DNA of 8,742 bases from an uncultured Eubacteriales bacterium (GTDB taxonomy: Bacteria > Bacillota > Clostridia > Christensenellales > QALW01), in the NCBI GenBank assembly GCA_900552055.1, contig URYI01000078.1, positions 1 to 8,742 of the forward strand, in the 5' to 3' direction. The notes beneath the pieces are model-generated. The model had not been told where the DNA came from. It searched no databases and saw only the letters and a program-made list of their open reading frames with translations. This document shows, one piece after another, positions 1 to 5,458 of this stretch. The translations under genes and the position numbers were made by a program. The number at the start of each line of letters is the position of its first letter. The first letter of the stretch is position 1.

Positions 1-7
1 GGGAGCC

Positions 8-36
8 GCTTATGGCGCGCAAAGCGCGCCATAAGC
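8..36 (+). terminator. Perfect 13-bp palindrome with AAA loop, terminator-like
   Basis: Bases 8-20 are the exact reverse complement of bases 24-36, with AAA as the loop (core GGCGCGC/GCGCGCC). The hairpin would be very stable. On the + strand it is followed by TAAAGTTTATATT, which is T-rich but lacks a clean T-run, so termination of a gene upstream of the window is possible but not certain. It lies just before the birA promoter and so separates the biotin operon from whatever precedes it. Confidence 0.45.
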
Positions 37-62
37 TAAAGTTTATATTGCTTGATGAGTTC

Positions 63-96
63 ATCGTCAACCTTATTAAAATATACAGTTGACGAT
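63..96. promoter_or_regulatory. Probable BirA operator (biotin-responsive dyad)
   Basis: ATCGTCAAC (63-71) and GTTGACGAT (88-96) form a perfect 9-bp inverted repeat with a 16-base A/T-rich spacer. Framed as half-sites, TCGTCAACC at 64-72 and AGTTGACGA at 87-95 are separated by 14 bases. This matches the layout of the bacterial BirA box, roughly TTGTNAACC-N14/15-GGTTNACAA, with several half-site positions diverged (7 of 9 matches on the left, about 6 of 9 on the right, by eye against TTGTTAACC/GGTTAACAA). The right arm contains the -35 box of the birA promoter, as expected for a repressor that blocks RNA polymerase. Its place directly ahead of birA and the bio genes supports the assignment. 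The binding protein is inferred, not shown. Confidence 0.6.
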
Positions 97-117
97 TGCG
101 GAGGAGTATAGTATAAT
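89..117 (+). promoter_or_regulatory. Sigma-A type promoter of the birA-bio operon
   Basis: TTGACG (89-94) and TATAAT (112-117) are separated by exactly 17 bases, a near-consensus housekeeping promoter. Transcription would start around 123-126, leaving a leader of about 40 bases before birA. The -35 hexamer is embedded in the dyad at 63-96, so the promoter is probably repressible. No equally good promoter is seen in front of bioY, bioB, bioD or bioA, so this one probably serves the whole five-gene run. Confidence 0.75.
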
Positions 118-164
118 AACGGCAAAGATAGCTGTATAGTTATGACGACAAACGGGGTGGAGAA

Positions 165-1142
165 ATGGGAACAAAGGAAAAGCTGCTTGAGCTTTTTGAA
201 GCAAATAAAGGAATATACTTTTCAGGCGAAGAGCTTGCTTCTAAATTAGCGGTTTCCAGAACAGCGGTATGGAAAGGGGTAAACAGCCTTCGCGGCGAAG
301 GCTATAAAATTGACGCGGTTCCCAATAGGGGATACAGTTTATCTGTAAATACCGATATCCTTTCGGCACAGGGAATTAAAAAATATCTAGCTCCTGCCTG
401 CAAGGGCTTAACGCTGGATGTGCGCCGTAGAGTATCTTCTACTAACGCTTTGCTGCGCGAGCAAGCCGCTGCGGGCGCGCCTGACGGTTATACCATACTT
501 GCCCTGTCCCAGACCGCAGGCCGGGGCAGGCTGGGCCGTACCTTTTATTCTCCTGAAGATACGGGAGTCTATTTAAGCATTTTGCTGCGGCCTGAGAATA
601 TGCTGCCCGAACAGGCCGTTAAGCTTACAACTATGGCGGCAGTCGCGGCGTGTGAGGCAATAGAGGCGCTTTTGCCGGAAAAGGCCGGGATAAAATGGGT
701 AAACGATATCTATATGAGGGGGAAAAAGGTCAGCGGAATCCTTACCGAGGGCGCTTTTGGGCTGGAAAGCGGAAATATGGATTACGTCGTGCTGGGCATA
801 GGCTTTAATGTTTATCCTCCCCAAAACGGTTTTCCGGCTGATATTTCGTCTGTGGCTGGCTGGATTTTCAATGAACGCATAAGAGACGGTAAAAATATGC
901 TGTCCGCGGGCTTTCTCAATGGTTTTATGAGTTTCTATAAATCGGGAGAAAATGCTGATTATATAAGCAGGTATAGAGAGCGCAGCATTGTGATTGGAAA
1001 AGAGATAAATGTATTGTATCCAGAAGGTGCCCGAAATGCATTGGCGCTGGACGTTGATGAACAGTGCCGGCTGGTTATCCAATTTGAGGACGGCTGCATA
1101 GATAAGCTGTCCTCAGGTGAAATCAGCGTTAGATTATGCTGA
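165..1142 (+). CDS. birA: Bifunctional biotin-protein ligase / biotin operon repressor
   Basis: BirA activates biotin with ATP to biotinyl-AMP and transfers it to a lysine of biotin-dependent enzymes. In this two-domain class the biotinyl-AMP form is also a DNA-binding repressor. Residues 1-60 form a winged helix-turn-helix (LAVSRTAVWKGVNSLR, then a basic wing ending NRGYSLS). The catalytic domain follows, with SSTN at 91-94, the adenylate-binding loop GRGRLGR at 119-125, and KWVND at 177-181 followed by KKVSG, which includes a conserved lysine. A small C-terminal domain ends the protein. Its 325 residues are the normal length for the regulatory class. The ATG at 165 follows the G-rich stretch GGGGTGGAG (154-162). 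It is the first gene of the biotin operon, downstream of a candidate BirA operator, which points to autoregulation. Identification is secure; the regulatory role is inferred from the N-terminal domain and the operator. Confidence 0.96.
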   Translation: MGTKEKLLELFEANKGIYFSGEELASKLAVSRTAVWKGVNSLRGEGYKIDAVPNRGYSLSVNTDILSAQGIKKYLAPACKGLTLDVRRRVSSTNALLREQAAAGAPDGYTILALSQTAGRGRLGRTFYSPEDTGVYLSILLRPENMLPEQAVKLTTMAAVAACEAIEALLPEKAGIKWVNDIYMRGKKVSGILTEGAFGLESGNMDYVVLGIGFNVYPPQNGFPADISSVAGWIFNERIRDGKNMLSAGFLNGFMSFYKSGENADYISRYRERSIVIGKEINVLYPEGARNALALDVDEQCRLVIQFEDGCIDKLSSGEISVRLC

Positions 1143-1267
1143 GGACGGGCAGCTGCTATAAGGAAGGATGGCCTGTAAAAGCTGCAAGCCGGAGTTAATT
1201 TGCGCTTAGGAAGAATAGTTGCCGTAAATATTAAAAGGCTAAAAGTCTTATTTAGCGAGGTAAAGAA

Positions 1268-1843
1268 ATGACCGCTATCAAAGTTAAAAGGCTTAAAAAT
1301 ATGATTTTATGCGCCCTTTTTGCAGCTCTTACCGCGGCGGGCGCGTTTATAAAAATACCTGTTCCAGTCGTGCCCTTTACTTTGCAGTATTTATTTACTA
1401 TGCTTTCCGGGCTTTTGCTGGGGAGCAAATTGGGATTGGTTTCGGTGAGCGTCTATATTCTCCTTGGATTGGCCGGGCTGCCGGTTTTTGCTCAGGGAGG
1501 GGGAATAGGGTATGTTCTACAGCCCAGCTTTGGGTATTTAATAGGCTTTGCTCTGGGCGCGTTTGTCACCGGCCTGATTGCGGAAAAAAAGGACAGGCCC
1601 AGCCTGGGACGGCTGCTTGCGGCCGGCTTTGCCGGCCTCGGCATTGTATATCTTCTGGGTATGGTCTATTATTATCTTATAAGCGCGCTTTATCTTAACA
1701 ACCCCATAGGGCTGTGGCCGCTGTTTCTCTATTGCTTTATCCTAGCTGTGCCGGGCGACATTCTGCTGTGCGTTTTGGGCGCAGTGTTGGCAAAGCGCCT
1801 GTCTTATCTCGGAAAAATAAACGGGAGTGTTAAAAATGACTGA
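1268..1843 (+). CDS. bioY: Biotin ECF transporter substrate-binding protein BioY
   Basis: BioY is the membrane S-component that binds biotin and works with the shared energy-coupling module (EcfT plus two EcfA ATPases), which is not encoded in this window. The 191-residue protein is almost entirely hydrophobic, with about six membrane segments. It carries family signatures: PVVPFTLQ at 33-40, GLPVFAQGGGIGY at 70-82 followed by PSFGYLIGF, and VPGD at 161-164 before the last helix. The start has a GAGGT ribosome binding site at 1257-1261, six bases before the ATG. The 125-base gap after birA holds a small hairpin (GCTAAA 1238-1243 with TTTAGC 1251-1256) immediately before that site but no convincing promoter or terminator, so co-transcription with birA is likely. 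The last eight bases overlap the start of bioB, consistent with coupled translation. Confidence 0.95.
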   Translation: MTAIKVKRLKNMILCALFAALTAAGAFIKIPVPVVPFTLQYLFTMLSGLLLGSKLGLVSVSVYILLGLAGLPVFAQGGGIGYVLQPSFGYLIGFALGAFVTGLIAEKKDRPSLGRLLAAGFAGLGIVYLLGMVYYYLISALYLNNPIGLWPLFLYCFILAVPGDILLCVLGAVLAKRLSYLGKINGSVKND

Positions 1844-2843
1844 TATTGAGCTGATAAAGAAGGATGTCCTTAAAGGAAAGCAAATTGATAAAGACACGGC
1901 TATGGAATTGTATGCGCAGCCATTGGAGATATTATGCCGGTGCGCAGATGAAATCCGCCGCTTCTTTTTATCAAACAAATTTGATCTCTGCGCTATAATA
2001 AACGGTAAAAGCGGGCGCTGCTCGGAGAACTGCCGCTTTTGCGCTCAGTCCGCATGCAACCATACAGGCGCAGAGGAATATCCTTTGCTCTCAGAAGAAA
2101 AGATAGTTTCTCAGGCTAGAAAAAGCGAAGGGCAGGGAGTGCCCCGCTTTTCCATAGTTACATCGGGCAAGCGGCTTTCAGAATGGGAATTGGATAAAAT
2201 GTGCGGAGCGATAAGGTGTATAAAAACAGAAACTACCCTTTCCGTGTGCGTGTCCTTCGGCCTTTTAAATCATGAGCAGTATAAAAGGCTCAAGGAAGCC
2301 GGCATAACGCGGGTGCATAATAATCTGGAAGCTTCTCGCCGATATTTTCCTAATATATGTACGACTCATACCTTTGACGATAAAATAGAGGCTATACGCG
2401 CGGCGCAGAGGGCCGGACTGGAGGTTTGCAGCGGCGGAATTATGGGCATGGGGGAAAAGGCTGAGGACCGCGTGGATATGGCGCTAACCCTTAGGGAGCT
2501 TAATATAAAGAGCGTGCCCGTCAATATGCTCAATCCCATTCCCGGCACGCCTCTGGAAAACTGTGCAAGGCTGAGCGAAGCGGATATGCGCAGGATTGTG
2601 GCCGTTTACCGCTTTATACTGCCAGATGCGTTTATACGCCTGGCAGGGGGGCGCGGCTTGCTGCCTGATAAAGGCCAGGGTTGTTTCTACTCAGGCGCCA
2701 ACGCGGCCATTACTGGAGATATGCTGACAACTTCGGGCATAACGCCTCAAACGGACGGGATGATGCTGCACAACCTAGGCTATGAGGTAAACTACGGCCG
2801 GCAGCAAAATTCAGCCCTTATAAAAAGGACATCGGGATACTAG
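1836..2843 (+). CDS. bioB: Biotin synthase, radical SAM enzyme (anaerobe type)
   Basis: BioB inserts sulfur into dethiobiotin to make biotin. From the ATG at 1836 the protein has 335 residues. The radical-SAM cluster motif is CSENCRFC (Cys62, Cys66, Cys69), followed by AQS. Further family landmarks are SFG near 140, the HNNLE stretch, CSGGIMGMGE from Cys198, PVNMLNPIPGTPL, and IRLAGGR with Arg268. By alignment from memory with the E. coli enzyme, Cys138, Cys198 and Arg268 match the auxiliary-cluster ligands Cys128, Cys188 and Arg260. The position of E. coli Cys97 is instead Ser106 (RFSIVTSG). Additional cysteines occur at 52, 74, 175 and 283. The ATG at 1836 is preferred because GGGAG (1823-1827) lies eight bases upstream; a GTG at 1827 would overlap that site. 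The gene overlaps bioY by eight bases. Confidence 0.95.
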   Translation: MTDIELIKKDVLKGKQIDKDTAMELYAQPLEILCRCADEIRRFFLSNKFDLCAIINGKSGRCSENCRFCAQSACNHTGAEEYPLLSEEKIVSQARKSEGQGVPRFSIVTSGKRLSEWELDKMCGAIRCIKTETTLSVCVSFGLLNHEQYKRLKEAGITRVHNNLEASRRYFPNICTTHTFDDKIEAIRAAQRAGLEVCSGGIMGMGEKAEDRVDMALTLRELNIKSVPVNMLNPIPGTPLENCARLSEADMRRIVAVYRFILPDAFIRLAGGRGLLPDKGQGCFYSGANAAITGDMLTTSGITPQTDGMMLHNLGYEVNYGRQQNSALIKRTSGY

Positions 2844-2873
2844 ATAACTATTATATGCGAGGTAATTGCAGTT

Positions 2874-3557
2874 ATGGCAAAAAAACTGTTTATAACAGGG
2901 ACGGGCACAGATATAGGTAAAACCTATTTAAGTGCGCTTATCCTTAAGAAGCTTGCCGGGAGCGGAGCGTCGGCCGCTTATTTTAAAGCTGCTGTTAGCG
3001 GCAATGAGCGGGGAGCGGACGGCAGATTGATTCCCGGCGATCCGCTTTATGTAAAAGAGATTTCGGGCATCGGCCAGCCGCTTGAAGAAATGTGCCCCTA
3101 TATTTATCAGCTGCCCCTCTCGCCTCATCTGGCCGCCCGCCTGGAGGGTGAGCCGGTCAGCATGGAGCGAGTGCTGGAGAGCTTTAAAAGAGTGTGCGCC
3201 CAATATGATTACATAACAGTAGAGGGCTCAGGCGGCATAATCTGCCCCCTTCGTTTTGATGAAAAAAAGCTCTGGCTGGCCGACCTGATAAAGGAATTTG
3301 GCCTTAGCTGCCTGCTGGTGGCGGACGCAGGGCTGGGCGTTATTAACAGCGTAGGGCTGACCGCCTGTTATATGCGCCGGGAGAATCTGCCCCTAAAGGG
3401 CATTATCCTTAACCGCTTTAAGCCGGGCAATGCTATGCATGAGGACAATCTGAAAATGTGCGAATATGTTTCGGGCGCAAAGGTGGTTGCGTGCCTTGAG
3501 GATGATGCCACTCAGCTGGACATCCCGGTTGAGGAACTGGGGTCCTTATTTGAATAG
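2874..3557 (+). CDS. bioD: Dethiobiotin synthetase
   Basis: BioD uses ATP and CO2 to close the ureido ring of 7,8-diaminopelargonate, giving dethiobiotin, the substrate of BioB. The 227-residue protein is the usual length. The P-loop is GTGTDIGKT at residues 9-17. The catalytic lysine region is FKAAVSG with Lys38, a variant of the KPV.SG form. VEGSGGIICPL begins at residue 116, followed by LLVADAGLGVINS and GIILNRF. The ATG at 2874 has a GAGGT site at 2859-2863, 30 bases after bioB ends, with no sign of a separate promoter. The last 18 codons, the stop and the following ribosome binding site are repeated in tandem immediately downstream. The first copy is the one in frame with the gene, so the protein ends IPVEELGSLFE at the TAG at 3555-3557; reading through that stop would meet a TAA five codons later, before the second copy. 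Confidence 0.95.
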   Translation: MAKKLFITGTGTDIGKTYLSALILKKLAGSGASAAYFKAAVSGNERGADGRLIPGDPLYVKEISGIGQPLEEMCPYIYQLPLSPHLAARLEGEPVSMERVLESFKRVCAQYDYITVEGSGGIICPLRFDEKKLWLADLIKEFGLSCLLVADAGLGVINSVGLTACYMRRENLPLKGIILNRFKPGNAMHEDNLKMCEYVSGAKVVACLEDDATQLDIPVEELGSLFE

Positions 3558-3654
3558 AGGGAGAATTTTTAAAATGATAATGCCGCTCAGCTGCACATCC
3601 CGGCTGAGGAGCTGGCGTCCTTATTTGAATAAAGGGAGATTTTTTAAATGATAT
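3501..3654 (+). repeat. Tandem duplication of bioD 3' end plus bioA ribosome binding site
   Basis: Bases 3501-3575 and 3576-3650 are two copies of one unit, offset by 75 bases (25 codons). Over about 72 aligned bases I count eight substitutions and a one-base length difference in the A/T tract. The first copy ends bioD (DDATQLDIPVEELGSLFE then TAG). The second still reads DNAAQLHIPAEELASLFE then TAA in the same frame but is cut off from bioD by the first stop. Each copy carries a GGGAG site and an ATG. The pentamer ATGAT occurs at 3502, 3574 and 3648, which suggests slippage or short-homology recombination between the bioD tail and the bioA start. About 11% divergence means it is not a very recent event. 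Confidence 0.9.
3574..3651 (+). CDS. Possible 25-residue leader ORF coupled to bioA, created by the duplication
   Basis: The first duplicate of the ribosome binding site (GGGAG at 3559-3563, ten bases ahead) is followed by ATG ATA ATG and an open frame of 25 codons. Its stop TGA (3649-3651) overlaps the bioA ATG as ATGA. The peptide begins MIMPLSCTSR, is basic, and corresponds to the second copy of the bioD tail read in another frame, so it has no likely function of its own. If translated, ribosomes ending here could restart at bioA. This is an inference from layout; the ORF may equally be a passive by-product of the duplication. Confidence 0.35.
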   Translation: MIMPLSCTSRLRSWRPYLNKGRFFK

Positions 3655-4844
3655 GGTATCCTTATGAACAGATGAAAACCATGAAAGTACCTTATAAAAT
3701 TGTAGATGCTAAAGGGGTTTATTTGTATACTGAGGATCAGGCCCTGATTGATTCAGTCTCCTCCTGGTGGAGTGTAATTCACGGCTATAATCATCCTGAG
3801 ATGAACCGCGCAATTATTTCCCAGGTAGAAAAATTTTCTCATGTCATGCTGGGCGGCCTGACGCATGAGCCTGTGCTTCAGCTGGCTGAAAAGCTTAAAA
3901 ACTGGCTTCCGGGAGATTTGGATTATTTGTTTTTTTCAGATTCTGGAAGCGTGGGAGTAGAGGTCGCCCTGAAAATGGCCCTGCAATATTACATTAACCG
4001 CGGGGAAACCCAGCGCACAATGGTTCTGGCGCTTGAGCATGCATATCACGGGGACACGTTTAAAGCCATGGAGACGGGAGACGACGAGGACTATCATTTT
4101 ATACTCAAGGCCTATGGCAAGAGCAGGCATACAATACATATTCCGGTAACTATACCCGCTCTGGAACAGGCGTTTGAAAAATATCACAGATATTTGAATT
4201 GCCTTATAGTCGAGCCGCTGCTTCAGGGAGCCGGCGGCATGCGCATGTACGATATATCTTTTCTGAAAAGAGCTAGGGAGCTTTGCGACAATTACGGCGT
4301 GCTGCTGATATTTGATGAAGTGGCTACGGGCTTTGGACGTACAGGCAATAGGTTTGTTTCAGATTTGGTGCTGCCTGATATTCTGGTGCTGGGCAAGGCT
4401 CTGACGGGCGGATATATCGGCCACGCGGTGACAGTGGCTAACCACAGGGTTTTTGAGGGCTTTTATGATGATTGCCCTGAGCATGCGTTAATGCACGGGC
4501 CTACCTTTATGGGCAACGCTCTGGCCTGCAGTGCGGCGCTGAAGTCCATTGAACTGTTTGAGACGGGGAATTATCTTTCCAAAATACGGAAAATAGAAGA
4601 GATAACCCGCCGTGAAATGGCGGATTTGGAGGACGAGCGCATAGAGGATATACGCATAATGGGCGGCTGTGTCTGCATAGAGGTAAAGGACGCCCGGACG
4701 CTTAATGGGTTCCGGCAGTTTGCTTATTCACGAGGAGTATTCAGCCGGCCCTTTCTGAAATATATGTATGCAATGGTGCCTTACATTATAAAAGAGGAGG
4801 AACTGCTTAAGGTTCTGAATGTTATGAAAGAGTGGTTCGCCTGA
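3648..4844 (+). CDS. bioA: Adenosylmethionine-8-amino-7-oxononanoate aminotransferase (DAPA synthase)
   Basis: BioA is a PLP enzyme that transfers the amino group of S-adenosylmethionine to KAPA, giving 7,8-diaminopelargonate for BioD. The protein has 398 residues. Landmarks are WYPYEQM with Tyr6 (substrate-binding tyrosine position), SSWWSVIHGYNHP with Trp40/Trp41, DSGSVGVEVALKMA, FDEVATGFGRTG with Asp223 (PLP pyridine-nitrogen partner), LGKALTGGYI with Lys250 (Schiff-base lysine), and SRPF with Arg367 near the C-terminus. Compared with E. coli BioA the N-terminus is about a dozen residues shorter, starting MIWYPY. The start cannot lie further upstream, because TAA (3645-3647) is the codon directly before the ATG. 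AGGGAG at 3633-3638 is the ribosome binding site, in the second copy of the duplicated unit. Last gene of the operon. Confidence 0.95.
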   Translation: MIWYPYEQMKTMKVPYKIVDAKGVYLYTEDQALIDSVSSWWSVIHGYNHPEMNRAIISQVEKFSHVMLGGLTHEPVLQLAEKLKNWLPGDLDYLFFSDSGSVGVEVALKMALQYYINRGETQRTMVLALEHAYHGDTFKAMETGDDEDYHFILKAYGKSRHTIHIPVTIPALEQAFEKYHRYLNCLIVEPLLQGAGGMRMYDISFLKRARELCDNYGVLLIFDEVATGFGRTGNRFVSDLVLPDILVLGKALTGGYIGHAVTVANHRVFEGFYDDCPEHALMHGPTFMGNALACSAALKSIELFETGNYLSKIRKIEEITRREMADLEDERIEDIRIMGGCVCIEVKDARTLNGFRQFAYSRGVFSRPFLKYMYAMVPYIIKEEELLKVLNVMKEWFA

Positions 4845-5130
4845 ATTGCCCCTGATAAAGGGAGGGCGGAAAAACGCCTGCGGAAGCCTGCCGTTTCAGA
4901 TTTCCGGGCCTTGAGGCTTTGCAGCCAAAGCTTATTCCAGTATCCGCCATCCGGGGGCGGCCGGCGGCCCTGCGGCGGGTTTCCATTTGATTTGGAGCTT
5001 TAGAGAAGCATGGCCGTAAAGCAGAGCTATTGCTGATGGGCCTCTTTGCTCCGCGGACTGATACCTGATGTAAGCAAATTTATTGAATATAGGATTTGCC
5101 TCCTTAATTTAAATAATCAGTTTGTGTCCC

Positions 5131-5148
5131 AAAAAGGCCGGGCTTTTT
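5131..5148. terminator. Weak bidirectional terminator candidate between convergent genes
   Basis: AAAAAG (5131-5136) pairs with CTTTTT (5143-5148) around a GCCGGG loop, giving A-runs and T-runs on both strands. The stem is mostly A-T with a single G-C pair, so it would be weak. Its site between convergent transcripts fits a shared terminator, but the evidence is thin. Confidence 0.25.
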
Positions 5149-5250
5149 ATATATAACATGCTTTGCGCTCGCTCTTAAATTGTCGGCGCGTTTTAAAAAC
5201 AGTACTTTATGCATCGCCCGGTTCTTTCCGGCATTCAAACCAGCAGTCTG

Positions 5251-5266
5251 CATATTGAGCAATATG
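5251..5266. repeat. Short perfect palindrome CATATTG-AG-CAATATG
   Basis: A 7-bp perfect inverted repeat with a two-base spacer in the non-coding gap. It could be a protein-binding dyad, but no gene starts next to it, and a two-base loop is too tight for a good RNA hairpin. A chance A/T palindrome is possible. Confidence 0.4.
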
Positions 5267-5320
5267 GGGGACTATGCGCGTTATGCTTAAATTATCCCCG
5301 GTTACGAAGGTTTACACGCC

Positions 5321-5458
5321 TCAGAACGGATTGATTTCTTCATTTTCTGCGTAATCCTCCATTGGTGTGTCTTCGGTAGACTTTCTTAGGTTGCCTTGAA
5401 AATGAATAATTTTCCCAGTTTGAGGGTTTAGGGTCAGAGGGCATAAAACTGGCGTCAT
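5321..5458 (-). other. Alternate-frame coding-like segment over the 3' end of the kinase gene
   Basis: In the frame next to the kinase ORF, the minus strand reads from an ATG at 5458-5456 to a TGA at 5323-5321 (45 codons). Its second half is acidic and protein-like (KIIHFQGNLRKS, then EDYAENEEINPF), whereas the kinase ORF over the same bases gives a strongly basic tail (RQPKKVYRRH). The ATG has no ribosome binding site, so it is more likely the displaced end of the kinase gene than an independent gene. A one-base shift near 5414-5434, where short G and T runs occur, would join the frames as DPKPQTGKIIHF and yield a protein of about 261 residues. I do not recognise the tail as a known domain. 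Confidence 0.35.

Larger units (their letters stand above)
4845..5339. other. Long non-coding gap between convergent operons
   Basis: About 495 bases separate the end of bioA from the end of the minus-strand kinase ORF. I find no open frame with a ribosome binding site and family features on either strand. The left part is G+C rich around 4950-4980 (GGGCGGCCGGCGGCCC is an imperfect stem). A weak hairpin lies at about 4914-4933 (AGGCTTT pairing with AAAGCTT, one G-U pair). The right part is A/T richer and holds the two small palindromes listed separately. No strong intrinsic terminator follows bioA, which is unusual for the end of a five-gene operon. Decayed coding sequence cannot be excluded. 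Confidence 0.6.

Noticed and set aside
1168..1209. A 13-codon ORF (MACKSCKPELICA) in the birA-bioY gap, with AGGAAGG directly before its ATG.
   Set aside because: The purine-rich stretch touches the start codon, leaving no proper spacing. The ORF is very short, and neither a terminator nor an attenuator-like structure is associated with it.
1827..2843. GTG at 1827 as the bioB start, adding three residues.
   Set aside because: The GTG overlaps the GGGAG ribosome binding site that is properly spaced for the ATG at 1836, so the ATG is the better start.
3466..3651. A 61-codon + strand frame across the bioD end and the duplication, with an internally repeated peptide.
   Set aside because: It lies inside bioD in another frame. 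Its repeat simply reflects the DNA duplication, whose 75-base offset keeps every frame in register. Only the part after ATG 3574 has a ribosome binding site.
4950..4980. A very G+C-rich stretch after bioA that could be a terminator stem.
   Set aside because: The best stem (GGGC/GCCC with an inner mismatch) leaves almost no loop, and no T-run follows on either strand.
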